This document shows, piece by piece, positions 1 to 8,846 of a stretch of 64,000 nucleotides of DNA. The position numbers were made by a program, and so were the translations under genes. The stretch comes from Bacillota bacterium. GTDB lineage: Bacteria > Bacillota > UBA4882 > UBA8346. The notes under the pieces were generated by a model, which was given only the letters and a program-made list of their open reading frames with translations, had not been told where the DNA came from and searched no databases. The stretch is from NCBI GenBank assembly GCA_023426245.1, contig JAFABB010000050.1, positions 1-64,000 on the forward strand, written 5' to 3'. Every line of letters begins with the position of its first letter. The stretch's first letter is position 1.

Positions 1-6
1 CGGTTT

Positions 7-50
7 GTATCAATCAAGATTCTTTCGGGAATCTTCCTTGATACTTTTTT
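7..50 (+). terminator. intrinsic terminator of a gene left of the window
   Basis: A long imperfect stem (arms GTATCAA...TTGATAC on the outside and AGATTC...GAATCT inside) is followed directly by a run of seven T on the plus strand. It ends a rightward transcript whose gene lies before position 1. Confidence 0.75.
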
Positions 51-241
51 TAACTCCGGGTATGTGTCCGGATAAAGCTTTGATACTCTTGCAAAAACCC
101 ATGTTCAACCAGAAATATGGAAAGCCGTACCGAGACAGAACGGCGCCCGGTGGCCCCGGAGACCCTTAAGGTTATTTGCCCCAATAGCTAAAAAACTTAA
201 AAGCAAAAAACTATTTTCACAAAATTTTTCACATTTCCTCA
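51..241. other. non-coding gap with a possible structured RNA
   Basis: No gene with a ribosome site is seen. Read on the minus strand from about 190 to 120, the sequence has GGGGCAAA, a CCTTAAGG palindrome, GGCCACCGGGC and a GCCGT...ACGGC hairpin. This order loosely recalls a class I cyclic-di-GMP riboswitch, but the conserved GACGCAAAGC core is not present. It could be a degenerate element or another RNA. Confidence 0.2.
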
Positions 242-430
242 GGAGAATAAAAATTGTTCTCCGGAGAATGACGGAAATTCTTCGGAGAATAAAAATTACT
301 CTTGGGAGAATAAAAATTGTTCTCCGGAGAGTGACGGAAATTCTTCGGAGAATGAAAATCACACTCGGGAGAATAAAAGTTGCCCTCCGGAGAGCAGCGG
401 AGATTCTTTGGAGGAATGAAAAATCGTTAT
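242..430. repeat. 21-bp-periodic tandem repeat, about nine units
   Basis: Units of 21 bp follow each other without spacers, each starting GGAGAAT (or a close variant) and many ending TTCTCC or TTCTTC, so a unit can fold on itself. The units form a higher-order 63-bp period: GGAGAATAAAA recurs at 242, 305 and 368. Because 21 and 63 are multiples of three, reading frames stay open on both strands, but these have no convincing start sites and are treated as by-products. Confidence 0.85.
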
Positions 431-556
431 TCTCCGGTGGCCGCAGAGAAAAGCCAAAAAACGGCAATTCCAGTGAAATTGGAAACTTAAGGGATTTTTT
501 TAAAAAAGCTCTTGTCTTCGCCAGGTCCATAAAAAGTAAAAAAGGTGGATTAATAT

Positions 557-589
557 TACAACTTTCCGTTCGCGTTTACTCATTATAAA
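557..589 (+). promoter_or_regulatory. probable promoter of the first binding-protein gene
   Basis: A TATAAA -10-like hexamer lies at 584-589 with no good -35. TACAACTT at 557-564 stands 19 bp upstream of it, and the same octamer stands 20 bp upstream of the -10 of the permease operon at 4215. A poor -35 with a shared upstream word suggests an activator, possibly one of the two neighbouring response regulators (inference). Confidence 0.4.
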
Positions 590-645
590 ATAAAAATGTA
601 AAAATGATAAATTTATCGTTACAACAAATGAAGGGGGAATAGAAT

Positions 646-1656
646 GTGAAAAAGGGATTTTTACTCAGATTTTGTTTTGCCGCGTTGGTAATGGTATCAT
701 TGTTGGGAACCGTTGTTTTTGCCAAACCCGCGAAGAGAATTTCAATTACGGTCGCTTATCATCCCCATATTGTCGGCGCCGGGACTGTATTAATCGCACA
801 GGAAAAGGGATATTTTGAAGATGAAAATCTGGATGTGCAGTTGGTCCAGTTTACTTCCGGCCCTCCGGAACTGGCAGCAATGGCGGCCGGAGATATTGAT
901 ATCGGTTACCTCGGCGTCGGCGCCCATGTCTTTGCCGCCCAAGGCCACTGTAAATTACTGGTGATGGATAGCACCGATGTCAGCAACATGATTATCGCCA
1001 CCAAAAAATCGAAAATTACCAGCTTGAAAGGGTTATATGGGAAAACCATCGCCATCCCCAAAGGGACTACCGCAGATATGATTTTCGGAATCGCTTGTAA
1101 GAAAGCGCATTTGGATGTCTCGAAAATTAATGTGGTCAGTATGGATATAGCCGGAGCGGTTGCCGCCTTTGTGGCCGATAAAATCGATGCCGCTGCCATC
1201 TGGGAGCCTTTTGTCAGTGAGATTAAGAAAATTAAAGGCCAAAATAATGTGGTACAATTGTTACACTCCAAGGAGTTTGTACCGAAAGCCGTATTTCCGC
1301 AAAGTTGGGTTGCTACCCCTAAATTTCTGGAAAACAATCGGGAAGCGACCGTTCGATTTATGAAGGCATGGATTCGGGCAAATGAATATCGTTATAACCA
1401 TATGGATGAATGTATCAAGATAACTGCTAAATATTTACAGCAAGACGAGGCCACCACCGGTGTACTGGCCGGAGGTACCAACTGGCTGAACACAAAAACC
1501 CTTAAAAAGATGTATAGTAATGGTACGGCCCTGAAGTGGTACGGAATCGAGGAACAAATTTTCGTCGACAATAAAAAGCTTGACCAATTCGTACCGCCCG
1601 AGAATTTTGTGGATCCCCAATATTTTAAAGCGGCCATCAAAGAATTGGGAATGTAA
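646..1656 (+). CDS. ABC transporter substrate-binding protein (NMT1/SsuA/TauA type), copy 1
   Basis: Extracytoplasmic binding protein of 336 aa for an importer of small organic or inorganic anions or thiamine-precursor-like ligands; the ligand cannot be read from sequence. A signal peptide covers about residues 1-26 (KKGFLLR, hydrophobic core, ending VFA), with no lipobox Cys. The mature part has typical motifs: AQEKGYFEDENLDVQLVQF, SGPPELAAMAAGDIDIGYLG, KGTTADM and AAIWEP. The GTG start at 646 is set by AGGGGG at 631-636; the ATG two bases earlier is out of frame. It is as long as the second binding protein at 5987 and clearly paralogous to it, yet only one permease and one ATPase are nearby, so both probably dock on the same channel. 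Confidence 0.85.
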   Translation: MKKGFLLRFCFAALVMVSLLGTVVFAKPAKRISITVAYHPHIVGAGTVLIAQEKGYFEDENLDVQLVQFTSGPPELAAMAAGDIDIGYLGVGAHVFAAQGHCKLLVMDSTDVSNMIIATKKSKITSLKGLYGKTIAIPKGTTADMIFGIACKKAHLDVSKINVVSMDIAGAVAAFVADKIDAAAIWEPFVSEIKKIKGQNNVVQLLHSKEFVPKAVFPQSWVATPKFLENNREATVRFMKAWIRANEYRYNHMDECIKITAKYLQQDEATTGVLAGGTNWLNTKTLKKMYSNGTALKWYGIEEQIFVDNKKLDQFVPPENFVDPQYFKAAIKELGM

Positions 1657-1770
1657 AAGAGTGACTTAAAACTTCCTTGCCTTTGTTGGGAGTCAAAAAC
1701 TTATCACAATATAGGGGCTATTGCAAAAAGAAAAATATCGATAGAGAAATACAATATATATGAGTGTTAT

Positions 1771-1818
1771 AGGAATATAGATTAGGCTGCCTTTGCCAAT
1801 GCTATATTCCTTTTTTTA
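1771..1818 (+). terminator. intrinsic terminator after binding protein 1
   Basis: AGGAATATAG at 1771-1780 pairs with CTATATTCCT at 1802-1811 and is followed by a T run. It separates binding protein 1 from the histidine kinase gene. Confidence 0.75.
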
Positions 1819-1895
1819 GTAGCAAGATGTAACCGTTGAATGTTGAATAAGTAATTTCCCAAAGAAACTTGGCCTGGAATGAAAGGGTAAAAATA

Positions 1896-3428
1896 ATGAT
1901 CATTTTGCTGTGTATATTAATCCTGGCTTCAATTATTTTGATAGTTAAGGCGAGAAAGCCGGTGGCTTTCTGGATGGCTTTCGTCTTTTTCGGGTGGTTT
2001 CTAAGCATGATGGGATACATTATTTTTCTATCCAAATATGGAGGGTACTACTACCACGTTAATCAAATTTTATATCTTTTCGACAATATCCGGGTTTTTT
2101 TCTTAAACTTTTCCCTCTCCATTAACTGGATCAGCCGGATGTTATCGATAGGGAGAAGCATTTTTGTTGTAAGTTTAATCGGTCTAAGCTTCGCCATGGC
2201 GACGTCAGTGTCCAAAAAAACAAGAGTTTTTGTACTGGCGGGTAACTTCCTGATTTGCCTGGCCAATATAATCATTTATGAGCCGACATTTTACCGGCGA
2301 CTGTTATATTTATTGCAGCCCAGTGGGATCTTTTTTATCAGTATTTTCATCCGCCTTTGGATATTGCTGGCTGTAGTTTTTACATTTTACTGTTTCATAA
2401 GCCAATACTATCGGTTAAGATTGCAGTTTGTCAGGAAACAATTAAAATACATCCTGCTATGTATATTTGCTTTGACGGTATTCTATTTTTATCTGGTTTT
2501 CATGGGGCCGATACAATTAACCGATATTCGCACCTATTATTATCTATATACCGATTTTGCCAATTTTAATCCGCCGTTAAATATTTTCCAGTGGGCCGTA
2601 TTTATTGGTTTCACCGGAATCACTTCGGTCTTAAGCATCTTCTCGGTTTGGAAATATTCCGATGTGGAGAAGCGTCTTGACATGTCGGATTTATTTCACG
2701 AACAAAAGTTTTTATCGGTAAATAGCGGTGTTTCAGTAATTACCCATTCTCTAAAAAATCAGCTGCTCATGATTGAGGTGGTAACCAAAAAGATAAGCAA
2801 AGAGATTAATCAATGGAATTTGGAGGATAAAACAAGAGTCGAAAAGGTTGAGGAAAATCTGGAAAAGATTTCGACCATAACCAATCAAACTCTACAACGG
2901 ATAACCCAGCTCTATAAGGCATTTAAAAGTATATCGCTGGATCTTAAACCCGTAGACATTAAAGAAATCGTTGATAAATCACTTGGCAATATCAAATGTT
3001 TACCCGAAAATATCAAAATCGAAACAACGAACAGGGACAGCATAACGGTCGCAGCAGATATTTTTTATTTGACTGAGGCCATTTCAAACGTAATCATTAA
3101 TGCCTTTGAGGCGATCGGAGATAAAGAGTATGGCCGGGTGGACATATCTTCCCATTTGGAAGGGGGCTGGTGTGTCCTGGAAATAGAAGATAATGGGATT
3201 GGTATATCAAAGAATGAACTGGAACGGATATTTGATCCTTTTTACACCCGGAAGATTACGACCCAAAATTGGGGAATCGGTTTATCCTATGCCAAACAGA
3301 TTATTAAGTCGCATTACGGTTATATTCAGGTAAGAAGTCAACCCCAACAAGGGACTGTTTTCAGCATTATTCTCCCGATAATCGATATCCACACCAGGAA
3401 AATTCAAAAAAGGGATTGGTGGACATGA
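1896..3428 (+). CDS. membrane sensor histidine kinase, system 1
   Basis: Sensor kinase of 510 aa. About seven hydrophobic segments fill the first 270 residues, then a dimerisation/phosphoacceptor region with ITHSLKNQ, and a C-terminal ATPase domain with N box NVIINAFEAI, G1 DNGIGIS, F box IFDPFYT and G2 GIGLSYAKQ. The ATG at 1896 is preferred over an upstream TTG (1869): it has GAAAGGG upstream and aligns with the start of the paralogue at 11060. A conserved segment DIRTYYYLYTDFANFNPPL between the last membrane spans is nearly the same in the paralogue. The gene overlaps its response regulator and lies between two importer gene groups, so it probably senses the imported ligand or its loaded binding protein (inference). 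The membrane module was not recognised as a named sensor domain. Confidence 0.85.
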   Translation: MIILLCILILASIILIVKARKPVAFWMAFVFFGWFLSMMGYIIFLSKYGGYYYHVNQILYLFDNIRVFFLNFSLSINWISRMLSIGRSIFVVSLIGLSFAMATSVSKKTRVFVLAGNFLICLANIIIYEPTFYRRLLYLLQPSGIFFISIFIRLWILLAVVFTFYCFISQYYRLRLQFVRKQLKYILLCIFALTVFYFYLVFMGPIQLTDIRTYYYLYTDFANFNPPLNIFQWAVFIGFTGITSVLSIFSVWKYSDVEKRLDMSDLFHEQKFLSVNSGVSVITHSLKNQLLMIEVVTKKISKEINQWNLEDKTRVEKVEENLEKISTITNQTLQRITQLYKAFKSISLDLKPVDIKEIVDKSLGNIKCLPENIKIETTNRDSITVAADIFYLTEAISNVIINAFEAIGDKEYGRVDISSHLEGGWCVLEIEDNGIGISKNELERIFDPFYTRKITTQNWGIGLSYAKQIIKSHYGYIQVRSQPQQGTVFSIILPIIDIHTRKIQKRDWWT

Positions 3429-4105
3429 ACGTAATCCGTGTTTTGGTAGCAGAAGATTCGGATATTTTGCGGGAATATTTTGTCAGTATGATCAATGAAA
3501 ATGATGATATGGAAGTCGTCGGTGAAGCCAGCAGGGGAGAACAAGTATTTAAAGTCATGGAACGGGTTGCTGTTGATATCCTTTTGACTGATATTGAAAT
3601 GGAAGACCGGTTCGATGGTATTCGCACGGCGGAAACCGTTCACCGGTTATATCCGGATCTCCGGGTGGTATTTTTAACCGTGCATGAAGATAATGAAACG
3701 ATTTTTGGCGCTTATGAAGCGGGAGCGATTGATTACGTGCTGAAAACGGCTTCACCCGCAGAAATTATTGAAAGTATACGGCTGGCTTATGAAAATCGAT
3801 CATCGATCCGGCCGGAGGTTGCCATTAAAATTCGCTCGGAATTCACCCGAATCCGCAAGCGTGAATCGGATATTATCAACGCTGTCAATTTTCTCTCCAT
3901 GTTCTCCCAGTCGGAACGGGAAATCATCCGGTTGTTGATTGATAAAAAGAAGATTTACGAAATTGCTCAAATCCGCTGTGTTGAAGTTTCTACGATCAAG
4001 TCCCAGATCAACATCATCTTAAAAAAGTGTAATATGAAACGAACCAAACGATTGGTTGAACTCATTGAGAAACTGAATCTGAAGAATTATTTTGATAATT
4101 TTTAG
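3425..4105 (+). CDS. response regulator with LuxR-like DNA-binding domain, system 1
   Basis: Response regulator of 226 aa: receiver domain with acidic pair VAEDSD, phosphoacceptor Asp in LLTDIEM, Thr in FLTVHED and Lys in DYVLKTA, then a C-terminal helix-turn-helix with SEREIIRLL and the recognition helix in VSTIKSQINIILKK. The ATG at 3425 overlaps the kinase stop (ATGA), which implies translational coupling; a TTG at 3416 is in frame but less likely. It is the same length as its paralogue at 8843-9523, and the recognition helix differs at only two positions, so both regulators may bind the same sites. Likely targets are the importer promoters near 557 and 4215 (inference). Confidence 0.85.
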   Translation: MNVIRVLVAEDSDILREYFVSMINENDDMEVVGEASRGEQVFKVMERVAVDILLTDIEMEDRFDGIRTAETVHRLYPDLRVVFLTVHEDNETIFGAYEAGAIDYVLKTASPAEIIESIRLAYENRSSIRPEVAIKIRSEFTRIRKRESDIINAVNFLSMFSQSEREIIRLLIDKKKIYEIAQIRCVEVSTIKSQINIILKKCNMKRTKRLVELIEKLNLKNYFDNF

Positions 4106-4214
4106 CATTCTATCTAAATTTCGGAAGTAAAAGGCTGGAGAAACAAAAGAAGCTGATGATTGTTGCAAAAGGAAACGGATCGCTCAAGATATCCTGTGAG
4201 GGTTGGATAAAACA

Positions 4215-4248
4215 TACAACTTATTTTTAGAAAATGTTACGTTATAAT
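4215..4248 (+). promoter_or_regulatory. probable promoter of the permease-ATPase-binding protein operon
   Basis: TATAAT at 4243-4248 is a consensus -10 with no recognisable -35 at 17 bp. TACAACTT at 4215-4222 repeats the octamer seen upstream of binding protein 1. This fits an activated promoter. Confidence 0.45.
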
Positions 4249-4300
4249 GTAGATGCTGTTAACAAAGTGGTTTTTTTCAATAATTGATGGAGGAAGAATG

Positions 4301-5128
4301 ATGGCAAAGATTACAACTTTAACGCAAACGGATTCGGTTCCCCAAAACCAAATCAAAACACCGATCTGGGACCGGATTGACCACCGGATAATGGTTTTAG
4401 TGTCTTTATGTTTGGGTTTTTTAGTGTGGGTCCTTTTATCCCAAATTAAAGAGGTGGGAGTCATTCTGGTTAGCCCCTTTAAAATATACAAAACCATGAT
4501 GGCGGAAGCGGCGAGCAGTCGGTTATATGTGAATGTCACTGCCAGCTTATTCAGGGTGTTATCAGGGTTTGCCCTGGCTTTCCTGGCTGCGGTGCCGGTC
4601 GCTTTTTTGATGGGCTGGTATAAATTAATCCGGGGATTGGTAGAGCCTTGGATTCAGTTTTTCCGTACGATTCCCCCGATTGCCTTGATTCCTCTGGTCA
4701 TTGTGGCGCAAGGCATCGGCGAGGGCGCTAAAATCACGGTCATTTTCATCTGTACTTTTTTGGTCATGGTGATAACGATTTTTCAAGGAGTCTGCAGTAT
4801 TGATACGACCATGCTCAAAGCAGCCAGAGTGCTGGGAGCGAACGATCGCAACATTTTCTTTAATGTGGTGGTTCCGGCGTCAACTCCTTACATTATGGTT
4901 GCTCTCCGTCTTGGTATCAGTACCGGTATGACTACATTAGTAGCGGCGGAAATGACCGGAGCTACCAAGGGCCTTGGTAACATGATTCAGGAGGCGGGTT
5001 TGTATTTCCGGATGGATCTGGTAATCTTAGGAATTTTAATCATCGGGATCATCGGTTTTATCTTAGATAAACTTTTATTATTCTTGGAGAAAAAAATAAC
5101 CGGATGGCAGGATGTCAGGAGGTCTTAA
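4301..5128 (+). CDS. ABC transporter permease (SsuC/TauC family)
   Basis: Inner-membrane channel subunit of 275 aa of the anion/organosulfonate-type importer. It has about six membrane spans and the permease signature region AARVLGANDRNIFFNVVVPA (EAA-like loop that docks on the ATPase). GGAGGA at 4289-4294 suits the ATG at 4301; an adjacent ATG at 4298 is too close to it. The next gene, the ATPase, follows after one base, so the two are co-translated. The closest families are sulfonate, taurine, nitrate and pyrimidine-precursor transporters; the ligand stays open. Confidence 0.85.
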   Translation: MAKITTLTQTDSVPQNQIKTPIWDRIDHRIMVLVSLCLGFLVWVLLSQIKEVGVILVSPFKIYKTMMAEAASSRLYVNVTASLFRVLSGFALAFLAAVPVAFLMGWYKLIRGLVEPWIQFFRTIPPIALIPLVIVAQGIGEGAKITVIFICTFLVMVITIFQGVCSIDTTMLKAARVLGANDRNIFFNVVVPASTPYIMVALRLGISTGMTTLVAAEMTGATKGLGNMIQEAGLYFRMDLVILGILIIGIIGFILDKLLLFLEKKITGWQDVRRS

Positions 5129-5129
5129 A

Positions 5130-5918
5130 ATGAAAAATGATCAACAACCCAAGATTAGTATTGAAAATGTAAGCAAGATTTTTAAAGGCAGAAATGGCGA
5201 AATCAAGGCTCTTGATAATGTTAAATTGGAGATTCGCGAAAAAGAATTTGTATCCATCATCGGACCGAGCGGTTGCGGTAAATCAACCTTATTGAATATC
5301 GTAGCCGGTTTGGAAGGGCCGACGGAAGGCGTTGTCAAAGTTGACGACAAAATCGTGACCGGACCGGGGCGGGACCGGGGAGTTGTTTTTCAACAGTATG
5401 CCTTGTTTCCCTGGAAAACCGTGCTCAAGAATGTTGAATTCGGGTTGAAGCTTCAAAAAATCGGAAAAGCAGAACGCCGCCAAACAGCCTTGAAATATTT
5501 GGAATTGGTTGGACTTAAGGATTTTCAGGATGCTTATCCCAAAGAATTATCGGGTGGGATGAAACAACGGGTTGCCATCGCTAGAGCTTATGCGGTAAAA
5601 CCGGAAGTCCTGTTAATGGATGAACCCTTTGGGGCGCTGGATGCGCAAACCAGGGTCCAACTTCAGGAGGATCTTCTGAACACCTGGCAAAACGAGCAGA
5701 AAACCTGCTTCTTCATCACCCACGATGTGGAGGAAGCAGTCATTCTTTCCCAAAAGATTGTGGTGATGAGTGCCCGGCCGGGAAGAATCAAGGAGATTGT
5801 CAAGGTGGACATCCCTTATCCGCGGAATCAGTCCATCAAACTGACTTCTCAATTCAATGAAATCAAGAATTATATCTGGAACAACGTTTATCAGGAGTAT
5901 TTAGCGGTAAGGAAATGA
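5130..5918 (+). CDS. ABC transporter ATP-binding protein (SsuB/TauB family)
   Basis: Cytoplasmic ATPase of 262 aa that powers the importer. All catalytic motifs are present: Walker A GPSGCGKST, Q-loop FQQYALFPW, signature LSGGMKQRVAIARA, Walker B LLMDEPFGALD and H-loop ITHD. AGGAGGT at 5117-5123 decides the ATG at 5130 rather than the in-frame ATG at 5112 inside the permease gene. Length is normal for the family, without an extra regulatory domain. Confidence 0.9.
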   Translation: MKNDQQPKISIENVSKIFKGRNGEIKALDNVKLEIREKEFVSIIGPSGCGKSTLLNIVAGLEGPTEGVVKVDDKIVTGPGRDRGVVFQQYALFPWKTVLKNVEFGLKLQKIGKAERRQTALKYLELVGLKDFQDAYPKELSGGMKQRVAIARAYAVKPEVLLMDEPFGALDAQTRVQLQEDLLNTWQNEQKTCFFITHDVEEAVILSQKIVVMSARPGRIKEIVKVDIPYPRNQSIKLTSQFNEIKNYIWNNVYQEYLAVRK

Positions 5919-5986
5919 AGTTCCGTTTGGAAGATGGGATACAAACCCAAAAGGGATGTATAAACAAAAATCAGGGAGGGGAAAAA

Positions 5987-6997
5987 ATGTTCAACGTAAA
6001 AGTAAGAAGAGGCAAGATCTTAATGGGTATCATCTTGATGTTGGTGCTGGCAGCCGCGCTGACCGGGGTAGTTATCGCCAAACAAAATTTGGTTACGGTT
6101 AATGTTGCTTACCAACCCAACATGAACGGCGCTTCGATCATCGCAGTCGGCATGGAAAAGAAGTTTTTCGAGGAATATGGGATTAAAGTCAATCCGATTA
6201 ATTTTTTAAGCGGCCCGCCGGAATTGCAGGCCATGGCAGCCGGTGATGTGGATCTGGGATATATTGGACCCGGCGCTACCTTTTTAGCCGCTCAAGGGCT
6301 GGCCAAAATTCTCACCATTGACAATATCAGTTTTAGTGATTCGGTATTGGCTACCAAGAAATCGGGTATTAAATCCGTCAAGGATTTAAAGGGGAAAACG
6401 GTGGCTACACCCAAGGGTACCACCGGAGAACAGCTGTTATTATTGGCTTTAGAGCGGAATAACATCAATCCGGCTGATGTTAATATCGTCAATATGGATG
6501 TGGCCGGAGTTGTGGCTGCTTTTGTAGCGGGAAAAGTGGATGCGGTAGCGATTTGGTCACCTTACACCGTCGAGATTGAAAAACAGTTGAAAAAAGAAAA
6601 TGTGATGGTGCTAGCCAGTTTTAAGAATTATCCGGACAAAGCTTCGCCTGCCAGTTATTTGGTACGTCCGGATTTCCTGGAGAAAAATCCCGATGTGGTG
6701 GTCCGTTTTCTGAAAGGTTGGATCAAAGCCAATGATTACCGCAAGAAGAACCTCAATAATTCCATTGAATTCACCGGAAAATTGTTGGTTCAGGTCCAGC
6801 AGGAACAATTAGCGCAAATGGCTTCGATTACGCAGTTCTATTCTTCCAAAGATCTCAACCGGATGTTGCAAGACGGGTCGGTTTATAAAATGTACGATAA
6901 TCTGATCAAGGCTTTTGTTAAAAACGGGCAGCTTCAACAATACGTGGATCCGAAAAATTTTGTGGATCCGGCGCCGTTTAACAAAGCAATGAAATAA
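5987..6997 (+). CDS. ABC transporter substrate-binding protein (NMT1/SsuA/TauA type), copy 2
   Basis: Second binding protein, also 336 aa. The signal peptide covers about residues 1-33 (VKVRRGKILMG, then a hydrophobic stretch ending VVIA). It shares with copy 1 SGPPELQAMAAGDVDLGYIG, KGTTGEQ, VNMDVAGVVAAFVAGKVDA and NFVDP near the end. GGGAGGGG at 5973-5980 supports the ATG at 5987; upstream in-frame starts lie before it. It is in the operon with the permease and ATPase. Two paralogues for one channel may widen ligand range, or one may serve the sensor kinases (inference). Confidence 0.85.
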   Translation: MFNVKVRRGKILMGIILMLVLAAALTGVVIAKQNLVTVNVAYQPNMNGASIIAVGMEKKFFEEYGIKVNPINFLSGPPELQAMAAGDVDLGYIGPGATFLAAQGLAKILTIDNISFSDSVLATKKSGIKSVKDLKGKTVATPKGTTGEQLLLLALERNNINPADVNIVNMDVAGVVAAFVAGKVDAVAIWSPYTVEIEKQLKKENVMVLASFKNYPDKASPASYLVRPDFLEKNPDVVVRFLKGWIKANDYRKKNLNNSIEFTGKLLVQVQQEQLAQMASITQFYSSKDLNRMLQDGSVYKMYDNLIKAFVKNGQLQQYVDPKNFVDPAPFNKAMK

Positions 6998-7013
6998 AAA
7001 ATTTTTACGGACA

Positions 7014-7087
7014 CCCAGATAGACTATTTCTAGTTCTGAGCAAGCCTATTTCGACAGGCTTGTTCAAAGCTGTCTGGGCTATTTTTT
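7014..7087 (+). terminator. intrinsic terminator of the importer operon
   Basis: A two-part hairpin: CCCAGA at 7014 pairs with TCTGGG at 7073-7078, and inside it CAAGCCT at 7041 pairs with AGGCTTG at 7056-7062. TATTTTTT follows. Confidence 0.75.
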
Positions 7088-7130
7088 GTTTGCCGGATTG
7101 TGAAATATAAAGAACCTAGAGGAGAATCTT

Positions 7131-8846
7131 ATGTTTGGAACCATGAAAGCTATTTTTGGCAAAATCGCAACTTCTTTGATGTTTCTTACAAGAATCAGGG
7201 TCTTTTATCAAATTCTGATCATTATTTCGGTGATGGCGTTTTTTATGATCCTTCAAGGCCTTATTGGGTTCAAGACCATCAATTCTCTGGGTTCCCGGAC
7301 CCAGGAGGTATTTAGTAACGGTTCCCAGGATTATATTAACTTATATAGTGTAAAGGTTGACTTGGAAAGCATTCGCAACCGCTATTATCAAGAGTTGACC
7401 GGTTTAAAGGGGTTTACCGCTTATTCCGGTATCGAGGACACCAAACAAATGGTAATCCGGCTAAAGAAAATTAATGCCCTCAAGACCGAGTTGATCCTGA
7501 AAGAACTCCAGGCTGCGCAGGAAATTTTAAATCAGCCCCCGGATCGGAGCCGTTTTGAGGAGCTGGATGACCATCTGACCCGGATTACCATGAATCTGGG
7601 TGATTTTGAAGATACCATCCGCAACAGCGCTTTTGAGAAAATGAGTTCCGGCCGTCAGGAAATTCATCGATCGGAAATAAGCACTCTGGTAATCTTGCTG
7701 CTTGGCTTGGGGCTCTCGATTGGAATCGGGCTGGCTGTTGCGGCCGCGATCGCTTATCCCCTCAATATCATGGTAAAGGCCGCTCAAAGATTGAAAGATG
7801 GCGATTTGGCGCAAAATATCCGGGCCCAAGGGTGTTTGGAAGTGAATGAAATGGTAACGGGTCTCAACAACGCCATTGCGGGACTGCGGGGTTTAATTGA
7901 AAAAGTCCATCAACAAGCGGCGTTTATCCTTAAGGCAGGGAGCGAATTGGCCACGGCTTCCGATGATTCCCGTAAGACTTCTTCCGAAATGAGTCTGGCG
8001 ATGATGGAATTGTCAAAGACTTTCTCCGAGCAGGTAAACCAGGTAAATGACATTGCCCAAAATGTCGTTCAATTGGATGAACTGGTACGAAAAGTTTCCG
8101 CTGAAACTGAAAAGATGGCCGGCACTTCCCGAAACATTTCCGATTCCACTCAATTGGGGCAGGAAATAACGGCCCGGATAGCCTTGGAGATCAAGGAGGT
8201 TTACAATTCCACCGAAGAAATTGCCAAGGTCATGAAGGATCTGCGGCTTTCCTCGGATGAGATCCAAAAGATGACCTCAGTGATTGGCAATATTGCGGAA
8301 CAGACATCCTTATTAGCCCTCAATGCTGCCATTGAGGCGGCCAGAGCCGGAGAATACGGGAAAGGATTTAGTGTGGTGGCCGAAGAAACCGGAAAACTGG
8401 CTGAACAATCAAAACAAGCGGCTTTAATGGTTACCGGAGCGATTAACACCATGGGCAAACGAACCGTCGATGCCAGCGAGGCAATTCAAAAAGGAATGGT
8501 CAAAGTTGAATCCGGATTGAAATTAACTCAGGAAGCCAAAACAAAGTTTGAGGGGATTTTCCATCAACTCCACGATATTCTGGCTCAAATTCATGAAGTG
8601 GCCGATTCGGCCCGAATCATGGAACGCAAAAATGAAGAAGTCAATGGTTCCATTCATTCCTTAGCGGCCAATAGTGAGGAATTCTACGCCAGCACCGAAG
8701 AAACTTCTGCCGCGGCTCAGGAACAAAGCGCCGTGATTGAGCAGGTTACAGGGATGGCCGAAAACCTGAAAGTCATTGCGGATAGTTTGAAGGATACGGT
8801 GGGGGTTTTTCATATCAATGAATCAACTACGAATGAACTTCATTAA
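7131..8846 (+). CDS. methyl-accepting chemotaxis protein
   Basis: Transmembrane chemoreceptor of 571 aa. A first membrane span lies near residues 20-45, then a short sensing domain of roughly 130 residues of four-helix type, a second span near 185-210, a HAMP linker (YPLNIMVKAAQRLKDGD) and a long coiled-coil signalling domain. The conserved tip that contacts CheA/CheW is clear: IAEQTSLLALNAAIEAARA then GKGFSVVAEE. AGAGGAGAA precedes the ATG. It lies between the importer and the second two-component system, so it may report on the same ligand, perhaps through a loaded binding protein (inference). It converges with the regulator gene at 8843, overlapping by four bases. Confidence 0.9.
   Translation: MFGTMKAIFGKIATSLMFLTRIRVFYQILIIISVMAFFMILQGLIGFKTINSLGSRTQEVFSNGSQDYINLYSVKVDLESIRNRYYQELTGLKGFTAYSGIEDTKQMVIRLKKINALKTELILKELQAAQEILNQPPDRSRFEELDDHLTRITMNLGDFEDTIRNSAFEKMSSGRQEIHRSEISTLVILLLGLGLSIGIGLAVAAAIAYPLNIMVKAAQRLKDGDLAQNIRAQGCLEVNEMVTGLNNAIAGLRGLIEKVHQQAAFILKAGSELATASDDSRKTSSEMSLAMMELSKTFSEQVNQVNDIAQNVVQLDELVRKVSAETEKMAGTSRNISDSTQLGQEITARIALEIKEVYNSTEEIAKVMKDLRLSSDEIQKMTSVIGNIAEQTSLLALNAAIEAARAGEYGKGFSVVAEETGKLAEQSKQAALMVTGAINTMGKRTVDASEAIQKGMVKVESGLKLTQEAKTKFEGIFHQLHDILAQIHEVADSARIMERKNEEVNGSIHSLAANSEEFYASTEETSAAAQEQSAVIEQVTGMAENLKVIADSLKDTVGVFHINESTTNELH

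Noticed and set aside
242..430. CRISPR array
   Set aside because: The units are contiguous and have no unique spacers, and no cas genes are near.
105..588. Long open frames on both strands across 105-588
   Set aside because: They follow from the 21-bp repeat whose period is a multiple of three; no ribosome site or protein family supports either.
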